DNA from: Ilyonectria destructans
Lineage: Eukaryota; Ascomycota; Sordariomycetes; Hypocreales; Nectriaceae
Direction: 5' to 3'
Length of the DNA: 64,000 nt
Assembly (NCBI GenBank): GCA_020740775.1
Contig: JAHEWK010000002.1
Coordinates: 5,518,001 to 5,582,000, forward strand
The first letter of the stretch is position 1; each line of letters starts with the position of its first letter. The notes under the pieces are model-generated. The model made no database searches, was not told the origin of the DNA, and saw only the letters and a list, made by a program, of their open reading frames with translations. Made by a program: the position numbers and the translations under genes. Positions 12,193 through 23,438 of this stretch are shown here, piece after piece.

Positions 12193-13893
12193 GCTGTTAT
12201 CTAGTATTATACTAAGATTATATAGTAGATAGAATCTACTACAGTAGGAATATAAGGTATTAAAATCAGGCTCTATATATATTATAATCTACCTATAGAT
12301 AGTTTGTTAGTAGGAGATGCACTTAGTGCGGACAGAGCCCGCAACAGTAAGAGTCCGAGATACCCTAGAGATCGGGTCGAAAAGAGGTCCTACAGCTAAG
12401 ACCTACTGTTATTAAACTCTAGAGTGCCAGTCAGCACCATCACACTACGCATTCTCTACTCCGATTATATATATTATAGGTACGGAAAACTGCAACCCCA
12501 TAACTCCATCATCAATATTAAATATAAAGTGATTGCTTTATTATAACTTAATAGATACAATCTATCCTACACTCAGTAAGTTTATAGCCCGAGAAATTTA
12601 CCTATCCTCTATAGAGCCAAAATTATAAATCCCATATAATTTAAGAGAATATATATATAAAATAGAGCGGCCTTTAATACTACTTTTATTCAGATTGGCT
12701 TAGGGGTCCTAAAAATAGGATAGAATAAATTACATTAACGGTGGATAAATTGACCGAACTATAGTCAGTCGAACCGGACTAATAGATATAGGAATAACTT
12801 TATAAGAAGAGAGGCCAACAACACTAACATCGAATAAGCATAAACCAGTTAAAAGAGTCCACGAGTCAAAGTGAGCACTGCAGAGATGGCCTCGAAATCC
12901 CCAGTGTGGGCAAAGCGTTTGCCGGCAGCCGTAGCGAGGTTGATTAATTGCGGTGGTCGATGAAGAGGGGACTGGTTGGGTATCAGAGGGTTGGGGACGG
13001 TTGTGTCGCGGGCATTGAGCGAGCCACTTTTAGGTCGGAGGGAGCGACCTAGAAAGCAACAACACTGTTGGCGGGAAAGACCTTCGAAATTGGGAGGGGC
13101 GTGGCGTCGGTGCGTGAGAAAAAAATGCAGCCTGTTGCCTTATCTGGTTTGCAAACTTACTGGTGCGCGAACCATGTGTGGCGCTGCTTGCCCTGGGGCG
13201 CCACTTGTGGATGGATGCGCGGACTAAGGCTACGGTTGGATGGATTTTATTTCGCCCGGAGGGAAGTCCAATCTAATTTATATTTCAGTACATTTAGTAC
13301 CTGACACCCCAAGCTCCACGGATTGTCGTCTCATCGCTTGCTGCTCAACCTCGTCGCTGCTTGTTCCATGACGGGCCTGCTTGAAGGCCAAATTCTGCAA
13401 GTGTTCAGCATCCTATCCTCGGCAGCTGAAGCACAGTCCGCCAAAATTGAAGCTGCTTTTTGTTAGTATAGTCGCACGCTAGAGGTTAGTTTGCCGATGG
13501 CCGCTGGCCTGCATCGAGCCTGTTTGTCGCGATAGCAAATTTAATTGTCATATAAGCTCGCTATATCCCCCTCACCCTAGCTACGCGATGCGTCGTGGGA
13601 CGTCCGGGCGGCGACGCCAAATAGCGATAGGTCGTCGGCGTTATTAAGGACGAGCAGCCATCGCGGCCCGCTTTCGATCCGCTAGCAAAAATGGGCTGTG
13701 CGAATAGTATGACTCATACAATTAACCTTTAAATTCCTGCGCCCTGTGGATGACAACCTCGATAGTGGTTCGAAGGGATTATAAAGGGCACCCATAACGG
13801 CGTCGATTTCTCTACACGAGACTGGAACATTATTACCGGATAGCTCCAAAATTCCATCCTTTTACTCGGGGGAATTATTCATTGTAGCCAGCT
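12193..13893. other. AT-rich relic region with RIP-decayed repeat
   Basis: From the NLR stop codon to about 12.87 kb the sequence is very AT-rich, dense in TA dinucleotides and full of stop codons. It includes repeat copy A (12572-12804). A second shared block lies at 13398-13430 (GTGTTCAGCATCCTATC...CAGCTGAAGC), matched at 16199-16233. The part from about 12.9 to 13.89 kb is closer to normal composition; it has no convincing gene and must include the acetyltransferase promoter. Confidence 0.7.
12572..12804 (+). repeat. Dispersed repeat copy A, RIP-decayed
   Basis: This copy aligns over about 230 bp with 16477-16710. Almost every difference is C or G in the other copy and T or A here; for example GGTGAGTTCATGG there reads AGTAAGTTTATAG here. 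TpG-to-TpA and CpA-to-TpA changes are common, which is the known RIP pattern. Confidence 0.85.
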
Positions 13894-14477
13894 ATGGCAG
13901 CTGAGCATTCCTACGTGCGACATGCACGACTGAGTGGTTTGTGGGCTCTTCTCGAGGCGAACATATCAGCAAGCCTACTAATAAGGTCATGTTCTTAGAT
14001 GTCCCAACCATTTTCAAATTTCTCAGAGAGCTTGCCGACTACCAGAACGAATTGTCCAGCTTCACGACCACCGAAGAGAAGCTGTGTAAGACAATCGCAT
14101 TTGATCCCGAACAATCAGACGACGGGGCAGTGACCGGCCAGGTCACTCCCTTTCGACCAGCTCGTTGTCTTCTGGCATTTAACAAGACTGGTGTTCCAGC
14201 GGGCATGGCGCTGTACCTCTACAACTACGTGAGCTGGCAGGCAGCACCTGGCATTTATCTCGAAGACCTCTATGTATCACAATCAGGGAGAAGAGGCGGT
14301 CATGGAAAGCGCCTGATGGACGCTCTTTGTGAAGAGCTGCGCGCCGTGGGAGGTGTGAGGATAGAATGGAGGGTGCTAGAGTGGAATAAACCAAGCATTA
14401 GTTTCTACGAGAGTATGGGGGCCAAGATTATGGAGGGCTGGAAGGAAATGAAGCTTGAGAAGGCGGATATAGTTTGA
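13894..14477 (+). CDS. GNAT acetyltransferase, diamine/thialysine N-acetyltransferase type
   Basis: Transfers an acetyl group from acetyl-CoA to an amine; the closest type is the SSAT-like spermidine or thialysine N-acetyltransferase family. Model: join(13894..13936, 13999..14477), 173 aa. The 62-bp intron has donor GTTTGT and branch site TACTAAT, and it joins YVRHARLS to DVPTIFKF, restoring the usual start of this family. Visible motifs are FLRELADYQ (helix 1), GIYLEDLYV, the acetyl-CoA loop GRRGGHGKRLM, and the C-terminal EWRVLEWNKPSISFYESMGA block. The length matches the family (about 160-175 aa). It is probably cytosolic. The gene stands alone between two decayed regions and appears intact. 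The exact substrate cannot be read from the sequence. Confidence 0.9.
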
Positions 14478-14840
14478 TGGGAACCACAATCTCGGAAATC
14501 AACGCTATTCGATCACTCTTTGCCCGCAGCACTCGAAGTCTTCTGGGTAGTTATGCTGCACTCTTCCACTTTTGGCCTGGCACCTATCTAGGACTTGCGC
14601 GTCTCTCATACGCGACCGGCTATTTGGGCATGCATTAGCAACACTCTGCAATCACGAGTCTGCTGTTTCGTTCCCCGACTGAGCTGCACCCTGTCTAACC
14701 TCCGTGAAACAACATCACTCGGTGAAGTAAGCTGAGTGCTACCTAGAGCGAGTAATGACTAATAGACTCAATTGAATCTCCAGGTTGTGTCTACCGGCAG
14801 AAACGGGAAGGTGTGCTGGTTTACAACATGTGGCTTGTTC
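14478..14840. other. Intergenic, no gene seen
   Basis: Short spacer between the acetyltransferase stop codon and the 3' end of the broken minus-strand gene. Nothing recognisable. Confidence 0.5.
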
Positions 14841-15660
14841 TCAGCCACCTGGACAGGGTTCCTCGCCAAAACCTCCATCCTTTGCAGGACCTGGCTCGTC
14901 AGAAGCCCTACTTTCTAGTATAGCTAGAAGATGAGGATAGAGATCTCGAAATTTGATTGCACGCTCCAACAAACCGGCATCGACGATACCTTCCGCAATG
15001 ACTTCTAATACGAATGCCGCCACAGACCGAATCTTCTCGGTATACGGCTCTCCATTCAACCGAAGGCTCTCGGCCCCGGACGTAGCCGTACCAGTCACTC
15101 TCTCCGACGGGGACAAAGATATTTGGGATTGTGTACCTATTCTGGCAACTGACAGGGGTGAAAACACCAGAGGGTCGGTGCTGCACAGAAAAGGATATCT
15201 TCGTAGAAAGAAATGTTTCAGATATTGGTATGATATGTGCAAGTTAGTTCTTTGGGTTGCAATAGCCTGGGGAACACAAGGTCGACAGTCCCACTGGTAA
15301 ACAAAGCCTTGGATACTGGCGTCCATGGAGTTGTAGAATCGGAGAACAGAGGGTAGGTCGTCGAGAACTGTGGGGAACTCGAGATATGCAGCAGAGACAC
15401 GACAAGACACGGGGCTTGATGTGGTTGTGGCGCTTGTGTCACGCTCTGCTAACAAGAGATCCTCTGCCACCCGCCATAAATCCTGGTTTGCGTTAAAGCA
15501 GATCAAGATGCTGATGTTGTCATATATCCCGTTGTGTAGCGTCAAAGTGACCTCATCCTCAAGCGGGAAGTAGTTCTAGGGCAAGAGGAAGTCGGGGTGG
15601 ACGGGTATTTGAGAAAACTTCGCGGCGATTTGAGGTTGAATCCTGGCATTAGAACTAATT
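14841..15660 (-). pseudogene. 5'-truncated, stop-interrupted gene remnant (possibly a fungal transcription factor C-terminus)
   Basis: An open frame of about 240 codons reads from near 15573 to 14841 without an ATG at its start. The same frame continues upstream to 15660 (ending HPDFLLP) but is broken by one TAG just before NYFPLEDEV; the reading across the stop looks continuous, so TAG probably replaced CAG by a C-to-T change. No start or upstream exons are found in the repeat-rich DNA beyond 15660. The segment LHISYQYLKHFFLRRYPFL loosely resembles the helical middle-homology region of fungal Zn2Cys6 regulators. Alternatively the TAG is an intron acceptor (CCCTAG/AAC), but no upstream exon was found to support that. 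I regard it as a remnant of unknown function. Confidence 0.55.
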
Positions 15661-15982
15661 TATAACCAATCATAGTTCAAATCAATATTCAAACGTCACA
15701 CTCTTCGTGAAACAAGTATGATCGTGTCGTACTAGACCTTGGCGGAGGATTCACAAGGGAGAAAAAATTCTTTTACTTCTTTCTACCGACTTTAGCAATC
15801 TGGGAGTGGACTTTAGAAATTAGAGACCTTTAAAATCTTAGTGACCCTTGTGAGCTTAGAGCTGAGGGCCTTTAGGTAGTTTGGAGACTTTAAAATCGTA
15901 GCAAGTACTGGATACCGCGTACTTACTCCTAAGTCCAGGGTGGACTAAATTTGTCCTCCTGTTCCACTTTGCTTTACATCTT

Positions 15983-16003
15983 ACACACACACACACACAC
16001 ACA
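15983..16003. repeat. (AC)n microsatellite
   Basis: About ten and a half copies of the dinucleotide AC without interruption. Confidence 0.9.
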
Positions 16004-16476
16004 ATTTATTTTGCCCGGTGGCTTATAATCAATAGGGCACTAGTTGCTATTGTACATAATCATTTCCTAAATTTTGCTATGATCTCATAAAAGCCCTTAC
16101 AGCGTCCAATCTTTGCTTTTGTCTCGTCGCTTTTCCGTCTCTCCGCAGAATCTCGTGGGGTTTGTATTATTGGCAAGCTAACTTGAGGGCTATTCTTCAA
16201 GTGTTCAGAGTCCTATCTACATCAGCTGAAGCGGTACCTGCTGTCTATGGCACGAGGTATTTGATGTAGGGTAGGTTAGTAAGAAAGAATAGGCAAGGTT
16301 CACAATCTGTCTTTAACGTTGCGTGTTGTCGAGTCGACCTGTAGCTATTGCAATTCGTATAGTCGCGCGGACTGCGTCTATATTTGGGGTCCATTTTGCA
16401 TTATCTGATAGTGATTTTCCTCCCAGGAAGAACAAGAGATTTCCTCTTTATGTCTCGGTGCACTGCAACATTTCGG

Positions 16477-16710
16477 CTCGGTGAGTTCATGGCCCGAGAA
16501 ATTCGGCCATCCTCCACAGCGGCCAAAATCACGAATCCCATATGATTTAAGCGAATATACATGTGAAACAGAGCGGCCTTTAGCGCCGCTCTTGTTCAGA
16601 TTGGCTCAGGGGTCCTGAGAATAGGATGGAATAAATCGCATTAACGGTGCATAAATTGACCGAACCATGGTCGGCCGAACCGGACCAATAGGTACAAGAA
16701 TGACTTTGTA
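16477..16710 (+). repeat. Dispersed repeat copy B, less decayed
   Basis: Same orientation as copy A at 12572-12804, about 3.9 kb away. It keeps C and G at most positions where copy A has T and A, so it is closer to the unmutated element. No reading frame or terminal repeats are visible; the element type is unknown. Confidence 0.85.
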
Positions 16711-17298
16711 TTAGCAATTAGCGGAGCAAAGCGGGTGCTGCCAAGAAGCGAAACGGCCGTAGTGACACGCTTGATGTCATTCTGTCAGCGACTTGCATAT
16801 ACGCATTTCAGGAATGACTCCCCGCCGGCCTCCGTGGCGGACTTAAGTTATTTCCCGACCGGGTGCTTCCGAGCAGGACCCTTATCTCCATCTTGACCTG
16901 GCGATGGCGTGAAATCTCGATTAACTCGCATATCTTAGCTCCTCCACTTTTCAGCAAAAAACGTCACAACCTGACGATCTGACTCGTCAAGTCTGAACAA
17001 GTGGGGAGGTGATGTGAGAATATTTTGGTATGATACGGGGGTTGCTTAAAAACCGCTAGTCTGTATTTAGCCCGTTGTTGAAAGGGCAAATTCCATGGAG
17101 GTTGAAGCCTGATTAACAATCGAGAGATTAATAATGTCAACATGTGGGCCCTGGGGTCATAACGTTATCGCTGTCGCGTCTCAGTCGGAAAGTCGCCGAA
17201 CCCGCCGGGGCAATGCATTGTACTTAGATAAATAGACGAGGGACTGACCAGTAATTCGAGACTCGGAAAAAGTTTGCCAACCATCGTCGACTGTCAAC

Positions 17299-20200
17299 AT
17301 GTTGAGCGCCGGTGTCGACGGTGACGGTCTGCGTCGAATAGAATCTTCCATGGACGCAAACCCACAGGACCGGCTTCGTCAACACACTGCGGACCATTCC
17401 TCTCAACGAACAGAGGATCCGAATATCACCTCCTCCGACAATGATTCCGTCGGCGAAGGCAAATGGGGCGAGCATGGCTCCAAGGAAGTCAGAGAGGGCA
17501 GTGCGATGCAGGAGTACGTGATGTTAAGGCAGAACATCATCGGCCTGCACAAGACGAGGACCGCCGAGTCGCACGCCAGCGCATCCCATACAGCCCGAAG
17601 TCGAGGGGACCACGCAACGAGAACTCAAACTCGACAATCGCGCATCGATGGCTCGGAAACAGACGTCGAAACCGGAGGAGACGACGATGCAGAGGAATTT
17701 GAGCTTGGAACCTTCATGCGCGAAGGGCATTTCGAAGCGCGATCAGAGGCAGGTTCTCTAAAAAGACTCGGTGTCATCTACGAGGGCCTCACAGTAAAGG
17801 GCGTCGGCAACACAACATCATTTGTACGAACGCTTCCCGACGCCATCATTGGTACTTTTGGTCCCGACCTGTATCACCTCGTCTCGCGGTTTTTCCCTTC
17901 GCTCCAATTCAGAAAGCCACCCACACGAACTCTCATCCACGACTTCACCGGCTGTGTCCGCAACGGCGAGATGATGCTTGTCCTGGGCCGTCCCGGTGCC
18001 GGCTGCAGCACCTTTTTGAAGGCAGTTACCAACAATCGAGCATCTTTCGCAGCCGTCGAGGGAGACGTTTCGTACAGCGGCATCCCGGCAGAGGAACAGA
18101 AAAGGCTGTACCGAGGAGAAGTGACGTACAACTACGAGGATGACATTCATTTTGCAACGTTGAGCGTTTGGCAGACGCTCACCTTCGCTCTGATGAACAA
18201 GACGAAGAAAAAGGACAACGGCGACATACCTGTCATTGTCAATGCTTTGATGAAGATGTTTGGCATCAGCCACACCAAGCACACGCTTGTGGGTGACGAC
18301 TACACACGAGGAGTGTCAGGTGGCGAAAGGAAGCGGGTTTCTATCGCCGAGACCCTCGCATCCAAATCAGCCGTCATGGCGTGGGACAACTCAACCCGAG
18401 GTCTGGATGCATCAACGGCATTGGATTACGCAAAGTCCCTCCGGATCATGACCGAAATCAGCGACCGAACTACTCTCGTCACCTTGTATCAAGCTGGAGA
18501 GGGAATCTACGAGATCATGGATAAGGTCCTCGTTATCGATCAAGGTCGCGAAATTTACAGTGGTCCAGCCGACAAAGCGAAGCAGTATTTCATCGACCTG
18601 GGTTTCGACTGTCCAGAGCGCCAAACGACTGCCGACTTCTTGACGGCCATCACTGACCCCCACGAACGTCGCTTCCGTCCGGGTTTCGAGAACCGGGCAC
18701 CAAAGACGCCGGAGGAGCTCGAGAGCGCATTCAGGAGCTCCCAGAGTTACCAAGACTTGCTGGCTGATGTTGCCGCATACAAAGAGGAGCTGCACGAGAC
18801 CGAATATGAGGATGCCAAGGCGTTCAGAGGAGCTGTCCAAGGCTCAAAGTCGAAGCATGTGTCGGACGAGTCGTCTTACACTATTTCCTTCATTGGACAG
18901 GTGCTCGCATGCACCAAAAGAGAGGCCTGGCTTCTTTTGGGTGACACGACAACGCTGTGGACGAAGCTATTCATCATCATCTCCAACGGCCTGATTGTTG
19001 GGTCCCTCTTCTACGGGCAGCCAAACAACACACAGAGTGTCTTCAGCCGCGGAGGCGCCATCTTCTTCTCAGTGGTATTCCTTGGTTGGTTGCAATTATC
19101 CGAGCTTATGCGAGCTGTATCTGGACGACCGGTTGCCGCGCGGCACAAAGACTACGCGTTTTACCGACCGTCCGCCATCTCTCTGGCTCGCGTGTTGCTC
19201 GATTTCCCGGTCGTTGCGATTCAGGTTTGTATCTTTGGCCTCATCATGTACTTCATGACGGGTCTCGATGTCGATGCTGGCAAGTTCTGGATCTACATGC
19301 TCTTTGTCTACATCACCACCATCATGGTCACTGCTCTCTACCGAATGTTTGCTAGTGTTTCGCCTGAGATCAACACCGCGGTTCGGTTCTCTAGCATAGC
19401 GTTGAACGTCCTAGTAATCTTTACCGGCTACGTCATTCCCAAGACACAGCTGCTCAAGGACTACATCTGGTTTGGATGGCTGTACTGGGTGAACCCGCTC
19501 AGTTACAGTTTTGAGGCCGTCTTGAGCAGCGAGTTGTATGATCAGGAACTGCCTTGCTCGCCGGAACAGCTTGTCCCTCAGGGTCCAGGTGTCCAGACAG
19601 CTTACCAAGGCTGTGCTGTCAGTGGCGCTGGCGTCAATGCCCACGCGGTCTCGGGAAGCGATTACCTTCGGACAGCCTACAACTATAGCCGCTCGAACTT
19701 GTGGCGCAACTTTGGAGTATTGATTGCGTTCACGGTTTTGTACATCGTCGTTACCATGATTGTGACGGAGCTGGTCAGCTTCACTTCTGGAGGCGGCGGT
19801 GCCCTAATCTTCAACAACACTCCCAAGGCCAAGGCTCGCGCGCAAGCGGCAGCCGCTCCCGTGGACGAGGAGAAAGCCGCCAGCTCTCCCGCAGCGCCTG
19901 GTGAGTCTCAGTCCACATCAAACGATGATGATGCCCCGTTGGAGCAAATCACGGACAACCAGTCAACCTTTACTTGGCGAGATCTTGAGTACACGGTGCC
20001 CTATTTGGGCGGAGAACGAAAGCTTCTAAACAAGGTGAACGGCTACGCCAAACCTGGAGTCCTGGTGGCATTGATGGGTGCTTCAGGCGCCGGAAAAACG
20101 ACCCTTCTCAATACGCTCTCTCAACGCCAGACCATGGGTGTCATTTCAGGCGATATGCTAGTTGATGGACGGCCATTGAGTGCCGACTTCCAGCGAAACA

Positions 20201-21988
20201 CTGGTTTCTGCCTCCAGGGGGATGTCCACGACCAGACCCAGACTGTCCGCGAGGCTATTGCGTTCTCAGCCATCTTGCGTCAGGATGCCTCCATCAGCCG
20301 CGCAGACAAGCTTGCGTATGTGGATAAAGTCATCGAACTTCTAGAGTTGAACGAGCTTGAGGATGCCATTATCACGTCCCTCGACGTGGAGCAACGCAAG
20401 AGACTCACGATCGGCGTAGAGCTTGCTGCAAAGCCATCTCTTCTTCTGTTTCTCGACGAGCCAACATCGGGTCTAGACTCTCAATCAGCTTACTCCATTA
20501 TCCGGTTCCTCAAGAAGCTGAGTCGCGCAGGCCAAGCCATCATCTGCACCATCCATCAACCGAGCTCCGTCCTGATCGAGCAGTTTGACATGGTACTAGC
20601 ACTGAACCCTGGTGGCAATACCTTCTACTTCGGACCAATGGGCCAAAATGGCGAGCACGTTGTCAAGTACTTCGCCAACCGCGGCGCTGTGTGCCCTCCC
20701 AGTAAGAATGTCGCGGAATTCGTCCTAGAAACAGCAGCTCGCCCACACAGACTTCCTGACGGAACCAAGATTGATTGGAATGAAGAGTGGCTACGAAGTG
20801 ACGAGGCCAGGCAAGTCAATGAGGAGATTGATTCCATCAGGCGCAACCAAGTTCAACAAGAGTCCCAAGGAGCCAAAGAACACCACGAATTTGCGGCATC
20901 CACATGGATACAGTGCGTCGAGCTTACCAAGCGCATGTTCCGGCAGTACTGGAGAGATCCTTCCTACATGTATGGCAAATTCTTCACCGCTGTCATCGTT
21001 GGCATCTTCAATGGCTTCACGTTTTGGAACCTGGGCTACACATTGCAAGACATGCAGAACCGCATGTTCACGTGTTTCCTCATCATCACCATCCCTCCAA
21101 ACATTATCAACGCCGTTGTGCCCAAATTTTTCACCAACATGGCGCTTTGGCAGACTCGCGAGTACCCTTCACGTATCTATGGATGGGTGGCGTTTTGCAC
21201 AGCAAGCATCGTTGCGGAGCTTCCGGCTGCGATCATCTCAGGATTCCTATACTGGGTGCTGTGGTTCTGGCCTACCGGGTTATCAACCGAGAGTTCAGTG
21301 TCGGGTTACACCTTCTTGATGACCGTTCTCTTCTTCATCTTTGTAGACAGCTGGGGTCAGTGGGTTTGCGCCTTTGCGCCAAGCTTCACAGTTATTTCCA
21401 ACGTCCTTCCGTTCTTCTTCGTCATGTTTGGTCTTTTCAATGGTGTAGTTCGGTCATATGCATCCCTTCCCGTCTTCTGGAGGTACTGGATGTACTGGGT
21501 GAACCCTTCCACTTATTGGATTGGCGGTGTTCTGGCGGCCACATTGAACAATGCACCGGTGCGTTGTGATCCGCAAGAAACGGCCAAGTTCGACGCTCCG
21601 CCGAATCAAACATGCAAAGATTACGCTGGTGAATTTGCGCAATCCGCCGGCGGTTACCTTCTCAATCCCGATGCCACTAGCGGTTGCCAATACTGCCCAT
21701 ACAGCAATGGCAACCAGTTCCTCAAGACGCTTAACATCGAGGCCGATGAAAAGTGGAGAGGTAAGCCGATAATCCCCTTCCTGATACTGGGTGTTGTTAA
21801 CTCTTTTTATAGATTTTGGCATATTTCTCGCTTTCTGTATCTCTAATTGGATGCTTGTGTACTTCTTTATTTATACTGTCCGTATACGAGGTTGGAGTTT
21901 TGGTCTTGGGTACATATTTGGCCCACTTGGAAAGGTCGTGGACCTTATCAAGGGCTTGTTCAAGCCAAAGAAAGAGACGAAGTTGTAG
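17299..21988 (+). CDS. Pleiotropic drug resistance (PDR/ABCG) full-size ABC transporter
   Basis: ATP-driven efflux pump of the plasma membrane, expected to export hydrophobic drugs, azoles or plant compounds. Model: join(17299..21760, 21813..21988), 1,545 aa, one 52-bp phase-1 intron near the 3' end; splicing restores the family's last membrane segment (FGIFLAFCISNWMLVYFF) and the KGLFKPKKE tail. Layout is NBD-TMD-NBD-TMD. NBD1: GRPGAGCST (230-238, Cys in place of the Walker A Lys, normal for PDR pumps), VSGGERKRVSIAE, and WDNSTRGLD with Asn for the catalytic Glu. NBD2: GASGAGKTT (927-935), LDVEQRKRLTIGVEL and FLDEPTSGLD. The asymmetric, half-degenerate sites are typical of the family. The long N-terminus is hydrophilic and Ser/Thr-rich. 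The gene is intact despite the decayed DNA upstream. Confidence 0.97.
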
Positions 21989-22868
21989 ACGATTGGTGAT
22001 TCCTCACAAAAGACTATTAGACAATAGAGTAAGAAGGCAAGCTTCATTTAATATACCTACTTAGATTAAGAGATTTCGTACTCCAAAGGCAAGAAGAAAA
22101 TTGGAAAAGCAGAAATCATCGTTCCCTATTTAGGTTGATCTGATCGCTTGTGAGTTGGGAGCGCGATACCTGATAGCTAATGGCTAAAATTTTGAATAAA
22201 AAACTCTTTTCTTTTTCGTCTTTGTGCCAGCAACTCGCTTTAGACGGAGTGGACAGCCTATTTCCTACAGCGTTTGCTGCTGTAGCATGAGCTGACGTGA
22301 GCTTGCCTGAGCTGCCCTATTTTCTCCAAGTCTGCTGTATTAGTATCTCAGTGTAACCCGTTGCTCCACTCAGGTTAGACTTAAGTAACAGAGATGATCG
22401 GGGTAGTATGGAAACTTGAAGTAGGCATTGATCCAAAGCGTGTGGAACTATCGGAATCGAAATAATTGAGAGTTACAGAGAATAAACTCTCAATAAAGAA
22501 TAATGAAATTGTCTTAGAAAGTGCATCATCTTTAGGCTCACGTGGAATACTTGGGCCTCAAATGGAAAGGTGAAGGAAATCCTATCATTAGGAATCGGCT
22601 GCGGTACGGGGAGCCCGCAAAGTTCTCCGATTGTTTGACGATTAGGAACATTAACTTGTTCCAGCAAACTAGGAATAGTCAGGGGGATAAAAGTTGAAGA
22701 GGTAATTTTGGCCCTCATGTTTGTGTATTTATTTTTATTTTTATTTGTCAGGGCTTTGTCATTGTCTATCCAGAATATCTCAGCTCCAAACTCCACACCC
22801 GCCTCGTACAAAGTGCCAATGTAAGCACCAAGTCTGGCCTAAGACGCCATATTCCCTGCTAGCCCGAC
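21989..22868. other. Convergent intergenic region with an unrecognised minus-strand frame
   Basis: Lies between the ABC transporter and the DUF7053 gene, which converge. A 112-codon minus-strand frame (22811-22473) with no ATG at its start has some coding flavour (ELCGLPVPQPIP, FTFPFEAQVFHV) and may be a gene fragment; I do not recognise it. Near 22.29 kb the word GAGCT recurs several times. Confidence 0.4.
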
Positions 22869-23438
22869 TCATGGGGGAATCGCCTCGTTCACGTAGTTTT
22901 TGAACACCTCGTCAATCACCTTCTCGCACACCTCTTGATGCAGCCTTTGCGTATACTGCAAAGCAAACGGCATGAAGAGCATGTTGCCCTCTATAACTAT
23001 TGTGTCATACAACTCCCACTCGTCTGCCAGGTTTGTTATGAAGCTTGGCGTGCTCTCTGCGGGTGTGGATAACTGCGACTGCGCCCGAGGCCTGACAGTC
23101 CATTGACACCATACATCAATACCCAGGGGTGTTCTGACGCGACTCCAGGCGCCCGAGGGTGTCGATTGGAAGACGACAGGGTACTCGGCCCGCCTTTTAA
23201 TCCCCGACCACAGCTCCGTCAACTCGTAGACGTAGAACGTCCTCCCACTGCCGTCCCACGGCGGGGATAAGGGGTCCCCGGCGGTGTAAGTGGGGTCCGA
23301 AGGAATCTCGTGGTACTGCTCAATACTGCAATTGAGGCGCAAAGTGGGCGTGTAGGTCTGCAGAGCAGCCAGGACAAGGTGCGGAGGCAGGATGCTTGGC
23401 AGGGGGACGCAGACGGTAAGGACGTGTCGAGAACGCAT
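22869..23438 (-). CDS. DUF7053 domain protein
   Basis: A single-exon 189-aa protein. It matches my memory of the fungal DUF7053 family: an N-terminal strand after MRSRHVLTVCVPLP, an LPPHLVLAALQTY helix, YEL-type and YPVVFQSTPSGAWSRVRTPLGIDVWCQWTV strands, and a final MLFMPFALQYTQRLHQEVCEKVIDEV helix. This pattern is like a START/SRPBCC-type cup fold that could bind a hydrophobic ligand, but no biochemical role is known to me. There is no signal peptide or membrane segment. The start codon is the first ATG of the frame. It stands alone, convergent with the ABC transporter. Confidence 0.8.
   Translation of the reverse strand: MRSRHVLTVCVPLPSILPPHLVLAALQTYTPTLRLNCSIEQYHEIPSDPTYTAGDPLSPPWDGSGRTFYVYELTELWSGIKRRAEYPVVFQSTPSGAWSRVRTPLGIDVWCQWTVRPRAQSQLSTPAESTPSFITNLADEWELYDTIVIEGNMLFMPFALQYTQRLHQEVCEKVIDEVFKNYVNEAIPP

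Larger units (their letters stand above)
15661..17298. other. Gene-free region with relic repeats upstream of the ABC transporter
   Basis: No coding region is supported over 1.6 kb. It contains a CA microsatellite, two imperfect copies of an AGACTTTAAAATCKTAG-like block near 15.83-15.90 kb, the less-decayed dispersed repeat copy B, and the ABC transporter promoter in the last few hundred bases. Confidence 0.6.

Noticed and set aside
22473..22811. 112-codon minus-strand frame after the DUF7053 gene
   Set aside because: It lacks an ATG at its start and a known domain; kept only as a possible fragment in the intergenic entry.
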